Of a stretch of 64,000 bases of DNA, positions 16,091 through 24,103 are shown in pieces. A program made the position numbers and the translations under genes. Origin of the DNA: Mycolicibacterium moriokaense. Lineage in GTDB: Bacteria > Actinomycetota > Actinomycetes > Mycobacteriales > Mycobacteriaceae. The notes under the pieces are model-generated. The model made no database searches. It worked only from the letters and a program-made list of their open reading frames with translations, and was not told the origin of the DNA. Numbering within the stretch: position 1 is the stretch's first letter; each line of letters opens with the position of its first letter. Location: positions 4,712,001 through 4,776,000 of the forward strand of contig NZ_AP022560.1 in assembly GCF_010726085.1 (NCBI RefSeq), given 5' to 3'.

Positions 16091-17704
16091 ATGCCCTTCC
16101 CGACTATCGTGCCCACGATTCCCACACTCGTGCGAACCGCAGCGGCACGTTTCGGGCACAGGCCTTTTCTGGTCGCCGACGGTCACACGCTGACCTATGC
16201 CGATCTGGACCAACGATCGGCCCAGTTGGCGTTGAGCCTGCTGGCTGACGGTGTCGGAAAAGGCGACCACATCGGGATCCTGATGCCCAACAGCATCGAA
16301 TGGGCCCTCGCGTGGTTCGCGACGACCCGCATCGGCGCCGTCGCGGTACCTCTGAACACGTTCTACAAGGCCTCCGAATTGGCATGGACCACCCGGCATG
16401 CGGATCTGAAGGCCGTTCTGACGTGGCGGGCTTTTCGCAACAACGACTTCCTCGACCGTCTCGAGGAGGCACTTCCCGGCCTCGCCCAACAACGCGACGC
16501 CGGTCGGATCGTCCTCCGCAACGCCCCTTACCTCCGGACTGTCGCCGTCTGGGGTGGATGCGAACGTCGTTGGGCGACAACGCTGAACGTGGAGGCACGT
16601 ACCGACGGCTTCGACGCCGAACTACTCGTCGATGTCGAATCGTGCGTGACGCCGGCCGACGACGCGATGATCATCTACACCTCGGGCAGCACGGGCGACC
16701 CGAAAGGACCGGTGCACACACAAGGCACCTTGGTCCGGCACACGTACAACCTCACGTTCGACTACGGGGTCACCGGTGACTCCGTGATGTTCACCTCGAT
16801 GCCGTTCTTCTGGGTCGGCGGCCTGATCACCGGGTTGAACGCGGTCATCCACCATGGCGCCACGCTGGTCACCCAGCCCGCCTTCGACGCCGCCGAGGCC
16901 ATGGCCCTGATCGAAGCGCAACGCGCGACCATCGTGCTCGGCTGGCCACAGCAGGGAAAAACGATCGCCGAACACCCCGACTTCAAACACCGCGACCTGA
17001 GTTCGGTCAAGCGCACCAGTCTGCCTGCGATCGTCCCGCCCGACCGTCGGCCGCAGGGTCCGAACGCGTTGGGTATGACGGAACTCTGCGGCAATCACAT
17101 CGGCGTCGACCCCTATCCCCCGCAACCGCCCGAACGCGCACAGACCGGAGGCTTCTCAATCGAGGGGCTCAGCCATGTGCTGGTCGATCCCGAAACAGGC
17201 CAACCCGTTCCGGTCGGCACTGACGGTGAGATTTGGGTGCGCGGTTACTCGTTGATGCAGCGGATGTACAAACGCGAGCGTGAGGACGTGTTCACGGCCG
17301 ACGGCTACTACCGCACCGGCGACTGCGGTGTGCAGTACGACGACGGCTGGATCAAATTCACCGGCCGACTGGGCGATCTCATCAAGACGGCGGGCGGCAC
17401 CAACGTCACACCGAGTGAAGTCGAACTGGCCCTGACCGACTGCGACGGGGTGCTCGAGGCGTACGTCGTCGGCGCCGAGGAGGGAAGCAACGGCACCGTG
17501 GTCGCCGCCGCAGTCGTGCCTCGGGGCGACGCCGTACTGGACAGCGAGCAGTTGCGCATCGAGGTCCGCACTCGCCTGTCGGCCTACAAGGTGCCCAAGT
17601 TCATCTGGATCACCGGCAAGGACGCGCTGCCGTTCACCGCGACCGGCAAGGTGAAAAAGTCCGACCTCGCAACCCAACTCAGCGCACTGATGAAATCTCG
17701 ATGA
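16091..17704 (+). CDS. Acyl-CoA synthetase (AMP-binding enzyme)
   Basis: A 537-residue adenylate-forming enzyme that activates a carboxylic acid as an acyl-AMP and then the CoA thioester. Motifs in order: YTSGSTGDPKGPVHTQ (A3 phosphate loop, near residue 195), FFWVGGLITGLN, a GMTEL block with the adenine-site residues, GYYRTGDCGVQYDDGWIKFTGRLGD with the hinge Asp/Arg, and PFTATGKVKKSDL with the catalytic lysine. These suggest a functional enzyme. The gene is followed 25 bp later by a diaminopentanoate-dehydrogenase-like gene. A family-A operator lies upstream. Position beside CoA-transferase and SDR genes suggests it primes a substrate of the same pathway. Confidence 0.93.
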   Translation: MPFPTIVPTIPTLVRTAAARFGHRPFLVADGHTLTYADLDQRSAQLALSLLADGVGKGDHIGILMPNSIEWALAWFATTRIGAVAVPLNTFYKASELAWTTRHADLKAVLTWRAFRNNDFLDRLEEALPGLAQQRDAGRIVLRNAPYLRTVAVWGGCERRWATTLNVEARTDGFDAELLVDVESCVTPADDAMIIYTSGSTGDPKGPVHTQGTLVRHTYNLTFDYGVTGDSVMFTSMPFFWVGGLITGLNAVIHHGATLVTQPAFDAAEAMALIEAQRATIVLGWPQQGKTIAEHPDFKHRDLSSVKRTSLPAIVPPDRRPQGPNALGMTELCGNHIGVDPYPPQPPERAQTGGFSIEGLSHVLVDPETGQPVPVGTDGEIWVRGYSLMQRMYKREREDVFTADGYYRTGDCGVQYDDGWIKFTGRLGDLIKTAGGTNVTPSEVELALTDCDGVLEAYVVGAEEGSNGTVVAAAVVPRGDAVLDSEQLRIEVRTRLSAYKVPKFIWITGKDALPFTATGKVKKSDLATQLSALMKSR

Positions 17705-17729
17705 CCACACATGACGATCGGAGCTCGCA

Positions 17730-18809
17730 ATGAACAGTGAAGTGCTACGGGTTGCAGTGATCTCCACGGGTTGGATCAGCAGCCTCGCGATACGCGCTAT
17801 CGTTCGGCGCCCGCACCTCGAGCTCGTCGGGGTGTGGGTGCACAGCCCTGAGAAGACCGGCCGCGACGCAGGTGACATCGTCGGGTTGGGGCCGATCGGG
17901 GTCATCACCACGAATGATCTCGAAGACATCATCGCCTTGAAGCCGGACTGCGTTGTCTACGGCGCCGCCAGCGCCGAGATGGACGCAGCAGCGGTGCGGG
18001 ACTATGTCAGGCTGCTCAACGGCGGCCTGAACGTCGTCACCACGAATACGCCCGGGATGATGTTCCCCGACAGGTGGATTCCCGATCTGGCCGACCAAGT
18101 GCGAACGGCTGCGCAAGACGCCGGCGTCACCATCTATACCTCGGGTATCGAACCCGGTTTCGCCGGGGATCAGTTCGCCGTGTTGCTGACAACGCTGTCC
18201 AACAGGATCACCTCGATCCGTGCTCAGGAGATCTTCGACTATTCGGCTTACCCCAACCAAGATTTGATGATCACCGCCATGGGGTTCGGCAAGCCGCTCG
18301 ACTTCACTCCGCTTCTAGAACTCGAGGGTGCCCAGCAGTTCGCGTGGGGGCCGCCGATCGGACTAGTCGCGAAAGCCCTCGGCGTGGAACTCGAACGTAT
18401 CGACGAGTCGTATGAGCGCGTGCTCACCCCTCGCGATCTCCACGTCGCGTGCGGAACGATTCCCGCGGGTACGGTTGGCGCAGTCCGCGCCGTGACCAGC
18501 GGCGTCGTCAATGGGCGGCCGGTGATCACTATCGAGCACATCAACCGGATGGCTCCTGATTTGGCCCCCGAATGGGCGACCGCCCCAAATGGCACGTACC
18601 GACTGATCATCGAGGGTCAGCCACATATGCAATGCGATCTCAAACTCGGCACGGAAGACACTCCGGAGTCTGCCAATGCCAACGCGATGGAGGCGACGGC
18701 CATGCGGGTCGTCAATGCCATTCCCTATGTCGTCGACGCGGCGCCGGGAATCGCAACATCGCTGGATCTGCCGATCACCGCGCCGCGCAACGCAATCGAC
18801 GCCGGCTAG
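17730..18809 (+). CDS. Diaminopentanoate-dehydrogenase/DapB-like reductase, paralogue 1
   Basis: A 359-residue NAD(P)-binding protein of the dihydrodipicolinate-reductase-like, 2,4-diaminopentanoate-dehydrogenase-like family. The Rossmann start VAVISTGWISSLAIRAIVRRP differs from the WATGAVG form of its relatives. HLELVGVWVHSPEKTGRDAGDI, LKPDCVVYGA and GLNVVTTNT follow. The C-terminal block has TIPAGTVGAVRAVTSG and AMRVVNAIPYVVDAAPGI. Substrate in mycobacteria is unknown; amines or keto groups on a CoA or steroid-like skeleton are conceivable. It is one of five paralogues between 17.7 and 31.4 kb. Its stop overlaps the stop of the convergent SDR (18806-18809). Confidence 0.88.
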   Translation: MNSEVLRVAVISTGWISSLAIRAIVRRPHLELVGVWVHSPEKTGRDAGDIVGLGPIGVITTNDLEDIIALKPDCVVYGAASAEMDAAAVRDYVRLLNGGLNVVTTNTPGMMFPDRWIPDLADQVRTAAQDAGVTIYTSGIEPGFAGDQFAVLLTTLSNRITSIRAQEIFDYSAYPNQDLMITAMGFGKPLDFTPLLELEGAQQFAWGPPIGLVAKALGVELERIDESYERVLTPRDLHVACGTIPAGTVGAVRAVTSGVVNGRPVITIEHINRMAPDLAPEWATAPNGTYRLIIEGQPHMQCDLKLGTEDTPESANANAMEATAMRVVNAIPYVVDAAPGIATSLDLPITAPRNAIDAG

Positions 18810-19588
18810 ACCGTGAACATGGGGCCACGCGGCGCCCCACGGACCTCGTTACCGCCGTCGATTGCGAAGCTCTGTCCAGTCATCCAACTCGACTCCGGCC
18901 CAGCCAGGTAACGCACCCCGGGGGCGATGTCATCGGACACCCCGAGCCGCCCCAAGGGGACCCGCTCGAGGAAACTGCTCGTGAGCTCCTCTAGATGGAT
19001 GTAGCCCTGCGTGGTGGCCGCTTCGGTCAGCCCGGGTCTGACGGCGTTGACGCGGATTCCGCGCGGCCCGAGTTCAGATGCCGCGACACGGATCAGCATC
19101 TCGAGTGCCGCCTTGCCGGCGGAGTAGTGGCCGAGACCTTCCATCGGGATCTTCGATGACGTCGACGAGATGAAGACGATGGACCCGCCTTCGGTCATCA
19201 GGGGTGCGGAGTAGCGCAGGGCGAGAAAGTTGGACCGGAGATTACCCATGACGAAATCGGTGAAGGTGTCCAAATCTTGCTCGATGAGCGGCCCCGTTCC
19301 GCCTGTGGCGACCGTGCCGACGACGATGTTGAGCCGGCCGTGGACGTCGTAGGCTGCCTGCGCGGCGCTGCGCACGGTTGCCTCATCCTCTGGATCACCC
19401 TTCTGAAGAACGATCTCGGCGTCCGGCGCGACCCCGCGGATATTCTCGCGGGCCGCCTCCAGCCGGGTCATCGACCTGCCCAGCAGAAACAGGGTGGCCC
19501 CGTCGGCGGCGAGTAGCTTCGCGCTCGCCTGCGCGATTCCGGCCGAGGCTCCGAGAATGAACGCGGTTTGATCGGTAAGCACACCCAT
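18806..19588 (-). CDS. SDR-family oxidoreductase
   Basis: A 260-residue short-chain dehydrogenase. GASAGIAQASAKLL is the nucleotide-binding glycine motif, and LFLLGRSMTRLEAAREN follows it. FISSTSSKIPMEGLGHYSAGKAAL contains the Ser-Tyr-Lys catalytic set (YSAGK). PRGIRVNAVRPGLTEAAT and GQSFAIDGGNEVRG end the protein. I placed the start at ATG 19588; the open frame extends to 19768 without family similarity. It is divergent from the mycofactocin-type SDR across a family-A operator. The NAD(H)-dependent alcohol/ketone conversion is inferred; the substrate is unknown. Confidence 0.88.
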   Translation of the reverse strand: MGVLTDQTAFILGASAGIAQASAKLLAADGATLFLLGRSMTRLEAARENIRGVAPDAEIVLQKGDPEDEATVRSAAQAAYDVHGRLNIVVGTVATGGTGPLIEQDLDTFTDFVMGNLRSNFLALRYSAPLMTEGGSIVFISSTSSKIPMEGLGHYSAGKAALEMLIRVAASELGPRGIRVNAVRPGLTEAATTQGYIHLEELTSSFLERVPLGRLGVSDDIAPGVRYLAGPESSWMTGQSFAIDGGNEVRGAPRGPMFTV

Positions 19589-19632
19589 GCCCACACACGG
19601 TACCTGTCCGTCAACGTTGATTCTCGAAATCT

Positions 19633-19647
19633 GAAATGACGATTCTC
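19633..19647. promoter_or_regulatory. Operator-like palindrome (family A) between divergent SDR genes
   Basis: GAAATGACGATTCTC fits the family-A pattern with a 5-nt spacer and lies 20 bp before the SDR start at 19668. A second partial palindrome, GATTCTCGAAATC, lies at 19618-19630. Together they occupy the 79-bp gap between divergent SDR genes. Confidence 0.45.
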
Positions 19648-19667
19648 CTGTGCGGTAGCGTGCGGAT

Positions 19668-20489
19668 GTGCCAGATATGACCGACAGAGTCGTGCTGATA
19701 ACAGGCGCTGCGCGCGGCCAAGGACGTGCGCATGCGGAGCGACTGAGCGCGGACGGGGCCGACGTCATCCTCGTGGATATCGCCGCACCGCTTCCGCCCA
19801 GCGTTCCCTACGACTCGGCCACCCCCGACGACCTGGCAGAAACCGCGAAGTTGGTTGCCGCCAACGGACGACGAGCATTCTCCGCGTGCGTCGACATCCG
19901 TGATCACGACGCGCTGTGCGAGGCCGTCGACGCAGGAGTCGCGGAACTCGGCAGACTCGACGTGATCGTCGCCAACGCAGGGATCTGCGTGCCCGCAACC
20001 TGGGACAAAGTGTCGCCACAGGACTTTCAGGACACGATCGACATCAATGTCGTCGGCACCTGGAACACCGTTATGGCGGGCGCCAAACACATCGTCGCGG
20101 GCGGGCGTGGCGGGTCGATCATTCTCATCAGTTCCGCCGCGGGTCTTACGATGGAACCGTTCATGATCGCCTATACGGCCAGCAAACACGCCGTGACGGG
20201 CCTCGCGCGGTCGTTCGCAGCGGAACTCGGAAAGCACCGGATCCGCGTCAACAGCCTGCACCCCGGATCTGTGGTCACCCCGATGGGAAGCGTCGAAATG
20301 GTCGAGGCGATGGTTGAAGCGGCGACATCGAACCCGGTTCTGCGGCATGGCTTCTCGAAACAAGTCATTCCGGATTCGGTGGCCTTGCCCGAGGACATCG
20401 CCGATGCCGTCGCGTGGCTGGCGTCCGACCAGGCCAAATACGTGACCGCCGCCGCAATACCTGTCGACCTCGGTGTGACGGGAACCTGA
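19668..20489 (+). CDS. Mycofactocin-coupled SDR-family oxidoreductase
   Basis: A 273-residue SDR. The start MTDRVVLITGAARGQGRAHA, then an insertion (PYDSATPDDLAETAKLVAANGRRAF) after the second strand, are the hallmarks of the mycofactocin-coupled SDR family (TIGR03971), whose NAD is not freely exchanged and which is thought to pass electrons to mycofactocin. Catalytic residues are in ILISSAAGLTMEPFMIAYTASKHAV (Ser, Tyr, Lys). GTG 19668 is the usual start; ATG 19677 is an alternative. It would oxidise an alcohol of the pathway. No mycofactocin biosynthesis gene is in the window. Confidence 0.9.
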   Translation: MPDMTDRVVLITGAARGQGRAHAERLSADGADVILVDIAAPLPPSVPYDSATPDDLAETAKLVAANGRRAFSACVDIRDHDALCEAVDAGVAELGRLDVIVANAGICVPATWDKVSPQDFQDTIDINVVGTWNTVMAGAKHIVAGGRGGSIILISSAAGLTMEPFMIAYTASKHAVTGLARSFAAELGKHRIRVNSLHPGSVVTPMGSVEMVEAMVEAATSNPVLRHGFSKQVIPDSVALPEDIADAVAWLASDQAKYVTAAAIPVDLGVTGT

Positions 20490-20490
20490 C

Positions 20491-20545
20491 AGCGATTTGT
20501 GTGCGTTTAGGAGCGGCGAGCGCAACAACACGCACACAAATCGCT
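20491..20545. repeat. Intergenic inverted repeat, copy 2
   Basis: Perfect 16-nt arms, AGCGATTTGTGTGCGT at 20491-20506 and the complement at 20530-20545, with a 23-nt loop containing GGAGCG and AGCGCA. It fills the gap between convergent genes, like copy 1, and begins right after the stop of the mycofactocin-type SDR. Confidence 0.8.
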
Positions 20546-20551
20546 GGGAAA

Positions 20552-21649
20552 CTAGCTGCGGGATTGTCGGCTGACGATCGCGGGACCCGACAGGGGTGTG
20601 TCGATGACGCCGGTCGGCGCGTCGACGACGGCGGGAATCGCGTTGACCGCCGCCAGCGCCGTGGCCGCGACGCCGGGGTTGACCCGCTCGGTGGCCGACG
20701 GTTCCAGACTCAGCGCCAGGCTCATATTCGGGCTCCCCTGGACCCGAAACACCATTCCGCCCTGCCCCTCACCCGCCGGTCTCGGCCAGTGCTCCGGCCA
20801 GGGCGTGCTGCTGACCGTCGCGAAGTACTGCACTGCGGCAACCGGTTTGGAGTCGACCACCCCCGCGAGTTGCCAGCGATGCGCGCAGATCGTCCCCTTG
20901 GAAATGGTGCCCAGCGCGGTCTCGAGATCGGTCGGTGCGAGAAGCGTCTCCCAGTCGAGCTCGACGCCGTCGAGGTCGATTCCGAGGATGTCGGCGATGT
21001 AGCGCACGACGGTTTCCCAGTCCTTGTTCACCTTTCCCGACGCGATCCGCGCCGGGACATGGCCATCTGGCTTGCCGAAACCCATCGACTCGTGCAGCAC
21101 CTCCCAGATCGGGTAGGCCTTGTCCAGATCCAGTGCGTATTCATCCATCCGATACGCATCGACGCGTCCTGCGCCCGTCAGCAGCGCAGTCGGTATGTTC
21201 AGGCTGATGAACCCTGGCTCGCTGCCAGTCGCGTAGAACGACGAATCACCCTTGCGTGCTGCGCTTTCCAACGCGTCCCGCCAGTCCGACGGGGCCGCAG
21301 CGGGATAGACGAGAGGGATCGTCGAGAATGTCACTACGTTGATTCCGGCCTCGAGGTATGCCGCGATGTCCGCGATCGCCTCTTCCTCGCGGCGGACGGC
21401 GGTAGCGCTGTACATGACGCAGTCCGGTGACAAGGCGAGGACCGCTGACAGATCGTCGGTCGCCAGCACGCCGACCTCCGACGTCCCGCACAGCTGTCCC
21501 GCGTCCACACCTACCTTCTCCGGCGTCGAGACCTTGACGCCGACGAGTTCGAGCGCGGGATCGGCGATGACCGCGCGCAGCGCCTCTTTGCCCGTCAACC
21601 CCGTACCCACATGCACCACCCGGTAGCGGCGACTACGTTGCTCTGCCAA
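20552..21649 (-). CDS. Diaminopentanoate-dehydrogenase/DapB-like reductase, paralogue 2
   Basis: A 365-residue member of the same family as 17730-18809. YRVVHVGTGLTGKEALRAVIADP is the nucleotide-binding start. ALELVGVKVSTPEKVGVDAGQLCG is the family block after the second strand. ALSPDCVMYSATAVRREEEAIADI and YLEAGINVVTFSTIPL follow. The C-terminal half carries TISKGTICAHRWQLAGVV and TALAAVNAIPAVVDAPTGV. It lies downstream of the AveC-like gene (33 bp gap) and a P450 gene, so all three probably form one transcript. It might act on the oxidised product of that P450. No catalytic assignment is possible from sequence alone. Confidence 0.88.
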   Translation of the reverse strand: MAEQRSRRYRVVHVGTGLTGKEALRAVIADPALELVGVKVSTPEKVGVDAGQLCGTSEVGVLATDDLSAVLALSPDCVMYSATAVRREEEAIADIAAYLEAGINVVTFSTIPLVYPAAAPSDWRDALESAARKGDSSFYATGSEPGFISLNIPTALLTGAGRVDAYRMDEYALDLDKAYPIWEVLHESMGFGKPDGHVPARIASGKVNKDWETVVRYIADILGIDLDGVELDWETLLAPTDLETALGTISKGTICAHRWQLAGVVDSKPVAAVQYFATVSSTPWPEHWPRPAGEGQGGMVFRVQGSPNMSLALSLEPSATERVNPGVAATALAAVNAIPAVVDAPTGVIDTPLSGPAIVSRQSRS

Positions 21650-21682
21650 AGTTGATCTCCTCGTAGGGGTTTGGTCTCTGAT

Positions 21683-22744
21683 TCATTTGTAGAAAGGCCC
21701 GGGCTTGCCGGCCTCTTCAAGGTGTCCGTACGGGTCGTAGACCTTCACGTTCGGGTACGGATTCTGGTCGTAGGCCGGTCGAGACAATCCCGCCTCGCGC
21801 AGCGCAGCCAAGACGCCCAGCGGCGCTGCGAACGACAGCAGGCCGACAGTCACCGAAATCAGCAGTTGCCTTGTCAGCGTCACCTTCGGGCGGCCCTGTC
21901 GCGCAGGCAACCAGCGGGCGATGCGGTTGATCAGAACCAGTTCCCCAGTGTCGTCGCGGACACACATCACCGCGACCATCGCGAAGATCAGCGAGTCATA
22001 GACCGCCATGATCAACGGGAAATGGATGTGCCCGATCTGAAGTACCGGGCCGACAGACTCGGTGTAGAAGAAGATGCCCGCGCGCATCCAGGTGAACTGG
22101 ATCAGCCCGTTGATCGGGATGGCGATGATCGTCGCCCCAATGAATACTCTGACCAACCGATGGTCGGCCAACCAGCCAGCGCGTTGCATCAGCGAGTCCA
22201 ACAACCGGTCGTGCAACTTCAGGAAGCCGAGACCGTTGAGCAGATAGTAAGCCGCGTACCCGCCCAGAAAGGCAAGCGCGGGTTCGAGATTCGGTGAGAT
22301 GTTCACATACGGCCACGACAGCGGGAAGTGCAGCATGCGCGGATCGAAGATGGCGAACGTCGCCCAGTTCGCGAGCGGGTCGAGCGCACCGGTGATGAGG
22401 CCTGCGAACGCGATGATGACCGACCAGTGCAGCTTCCGTTGCCGCCACGACAGCCAGACCAAGACGGTGACCAGTCCGATCGCCATCGGGATCGACGAGA
22501 TCGACACCGCGAGTGGCCAGTTGTCGAAACCGAGGAATGGCGGATACGGGTTGGGCCCTGGGTTCGGATTGGTCCTGGTGGGATCGCCGTGCAGGCCGGA
22601 CTGGATCGTCGCGATCGTAATGCCCGCGAAACCCAGATAAGCCAGGATGAACAGTGTCCAACCCACGCGGGCAGGCCACGGCGAGAATTGCGACTGTGCC
22701 GGCGCTTCCCGTGAATCCCGGCTGGAGTCAACCGTATTCGTCAA
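21683..22744 (-). CDS. Spirocyclase AveC-family membrane protein
   Basis: A 353-residue integral membrane protein with about seven hydrophobic segments, starting WTLFILAYLGFAGITIATI and ending LLISVTVGLLSFAAPLGVLAAL. Conserved-looking polar motifs between helices include GFDNWPLAVS, LDPLANWATF, FPLSWPYVNISPNLEP and TWMRAGIFFYTES. It resembles the AveC family, named for the avermectin dehydratase/spirocyclase of Streptomyces. Mycobacteria have several such proteins but no avermectin pathway. The start appears to be TTG 22744, one nucleotide after the P450 stop and preceded by GAAGG, so co-translation with the P450 is likely. A cyclisation or dehydration role is inferred only from the family name. 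Confidence 0.75.
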   Translation of the reverse strand: MTNTVDSSRDSREAPAQSQFSPWPARVGWTLFILAYLGFAGITIATIQSGLHGDPTRTNPNPGPNPYPPFLGFDNWPLAVSISSIPMAIGLVTVLVWLSWRQRKLHWSVIIAFAGLITGALDPLANWATFAIFDPRMLHFPLSWPYVNISPNLEPALAFLGGYAAYYLLNGLGFLKLHDRLLDSLMQRAGWLADHRLVRVFIGATIIAIPINGLIQFTWMRAGIFFYTESVGPVLQIGHIHFPLIMAVYDSLIFAMVAVMCVRDDTGELVLINRIARWLPARQGRPKVTLTRQLLISVTVGLLSFAAPLGVLAALREAGLSRPAYDQNPYPNVKVYDPYGHLEEAGKPGPFYK

Positions 22745-22745
22745 A

Positions 22746-23942
22746 TCACACCTTCACCGGGAGTGTCGCCCATCCCCGAACGCTGGTGGTGTGAGCGCGC
22801 TTCGCGTTGCCGTAGTCGACTTCCCAGTCGGGCCATCGGGTGAGCACTTCCTCTAACGCAACCCGCGCCTGGACCCTCGCCAGCGCCGCGCCGAGGCAGA
22901 AGTGAATACCGTGCCCGAAGGACAAATGCGCGGCCTGCCGGTGGATGTCGAATCGGTCCGCGTCAGGGAACTGGCGCTCGTCGCGGTTCGCCGAACCGTT
23001 GATCAGCAGCACGACCGAATCCGCCGGCACCGTCTGCCCGTAGTGCTCAACGTCGCGCGCCACGTAGCGCGCCTGCACCGGTGACGGCGCCTCGTAGCGC
23101 AGTACCTCCTCGATCGCATTCGGGATCAGGCTGAAGTCGTTCGCGAGTTCACGGCGCTGATCGGGATGATCGGACAGCAATTGACCGGCGAAGCCGATCA
23201 ATCGCGTGGTGGTCTCGTTACCCGCCCCGACGACCGTGCCGGTGTAGAGCAGCACCTCACCGCGGGTCAACCGTCTGCGACTGCCGTCGGGTTCCTCGAC
23301 CTCGGCGTTGACCAGGTCCGTCATCAGATCGTCGGACGGGTGGTCGTAACGCCAGTCGATGAACTCCTCGAGCATCGAACCCGAGTCCTTCAGCGCGTCC
23401 TCGGCGACGTCGGCGAGACCGGACTCGGAGAGTTCGAGCATCCGGTCCGTGTTCTGCCGGATCGCTACCTGCCGGTCTTCCGGGATGCCGAGCAGATAGC
23501 CGATGGTGCGCATCGGCATCCACGCACCGAGGTCGGCGATGAAATCGAACGTGTCTGCGTCCGCCAGCGGCTCGAGTGCACGGCGACAGAAATCCCTGGC
23601 CAACGGTTCGATGGCGGCCATCCGCCGCGGCGTGAACACCCCCGACAACAAGCGGCGGTGCAGGTCGTGAATCGGCGGGTCCTCGAACAGGATGATGCCC
23701 GGCGGTACGTCGACGCCGTTGAGAATGATGTCGGCCGTCGTCCCCCTGCCCGAGCGGTAGTCCTTCCAGTTGACCAGCTCGCGGGATACATCCGAGTGCC
23801 TGCTCAGCGCGTAAAAGCCGTACCTCTCGTTGTGGTAGAGCGGCGCTTCGTCACGCAGCCGCTTCCAGACGGGGTATGGATCGTCATCGATGTCGAAGTC
23901 GAACGGGTCGTAGTACGGATCAACCTGCAAGCTGTAGGTCAC
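22746..23942 (-). CDS. Cytochrome P450 upstream of AveC-like gene
   Basis: A 398-residue soluble P450. The I helix VVGAGNETTTRL, K helix EEVLRYEAPSP with ExxR, and haem loop FGHGIHFCLGAALARVQ are intact. The N-terminal DPFDFDIDDDPYPVWKRLRDEAPLYHN is typical of actinobacterial P450s. It leads a minus-strand operon with the AveC-like protein and a DapB-like reductase. The opposite-strand operon across the 161-bp gap encodes a Bfd-like [2Fe-2S] protein, a possible electron donor. A family-A palindrome lies immediately before the start. Substrate unknown. Confidence 0.94.
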   Translation of the reverse strand: MTYSLQVDPYYDPFDFDIDDDPYPVWKRLRDEAPLYHNERYGFYALSRHSDVSRELVNWKDYRSGRGTTADIILNGVDVPPGIILFEDPPIHDLHRRLLSGVFTPRRMAAIEPLARDFCRRALEPLADADTFDFIADLGAWMPMRTIGYLLGIPEDRQVAIRQNTDRMLELSESGLADVAEDALKDSGSMLEEFIDWRYDHPSDDLMTDLVNAEVEEPDGSRRRLTRGEVLLYTGTVVGAGNETTTRLIGFAGQLLSDHPDQRRELANDFSLIPNAIEEVLRYEAPSPVQARYVARDVEHYGQTVPADSVVLLINGSANRDERQFPDADRFDIHRQAAHLSFGHGIHFCLGAALARVQARVALEEVLTRWPDWEVDYGNAKRAHTTSVRGWATLPVKV

Positions 23943-23947
23943 TCGCT

Positions 23948-23963
23948 GAGAATACGCGTTTCC
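23948..23963. promoter_or_regulatory. Operator-like palindrome (family A) before the P450
   Basis: GAGAATACGCGTTTCC has GAGAA and a degenerate TTTCC arm around a 6-nt spacer with ACGCGT at its centre. It starts 6 bp upstream of the P450 start codon, a position where a bound repressor would block transcription. Confidence 0.45.
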
Positions 23964-23977
23964 GACGGACCCAACCC

Positions 23978-24030
23978 GCGATTTGTGTGCGTTCGGGAGC
24001 GGTCAGCGCACCGAAACGCGCACAAATCAC
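23978..24030. repeat. Intergenic inverted repeat, copy 3 (in a divergent promoter region)
   Basis: Arms GCGATTTGTGTGCGTT (23978-23993) and AACGCGCACAAATCAC (24015-24030) pair with two mismatches around a 21-nt loop containing GGAGCG and AGCGCA. Unlike copies 1 and 2, it lies between two divergent genes and is flanked by family-A operators, so it cannot be only a terminator for these two genes. Confidence 0.75.
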
Positions 24031-24043
24031 TTGGGGGCGGCCA

Positions 24044-24061
24044 TGAGAACTCGGCTTCTCA
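24044..24061. promoter_or_regulatory. Best family-A palindrome
   Basis: TGAGAACTCGGCTTCTCA has perfect 6-nt arms (TGAGAA/TTCTCA) and a 6-nt spacer. It lies 43 bp before the GTG start at 24104. A further CGAGAAT follows at 24065. Confidence 0.6.
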
Positions 24062-24103
24062 CATGCGAGAATATTTGTGATCAACCGAGCGAAGGAGGCG
24101 GGC

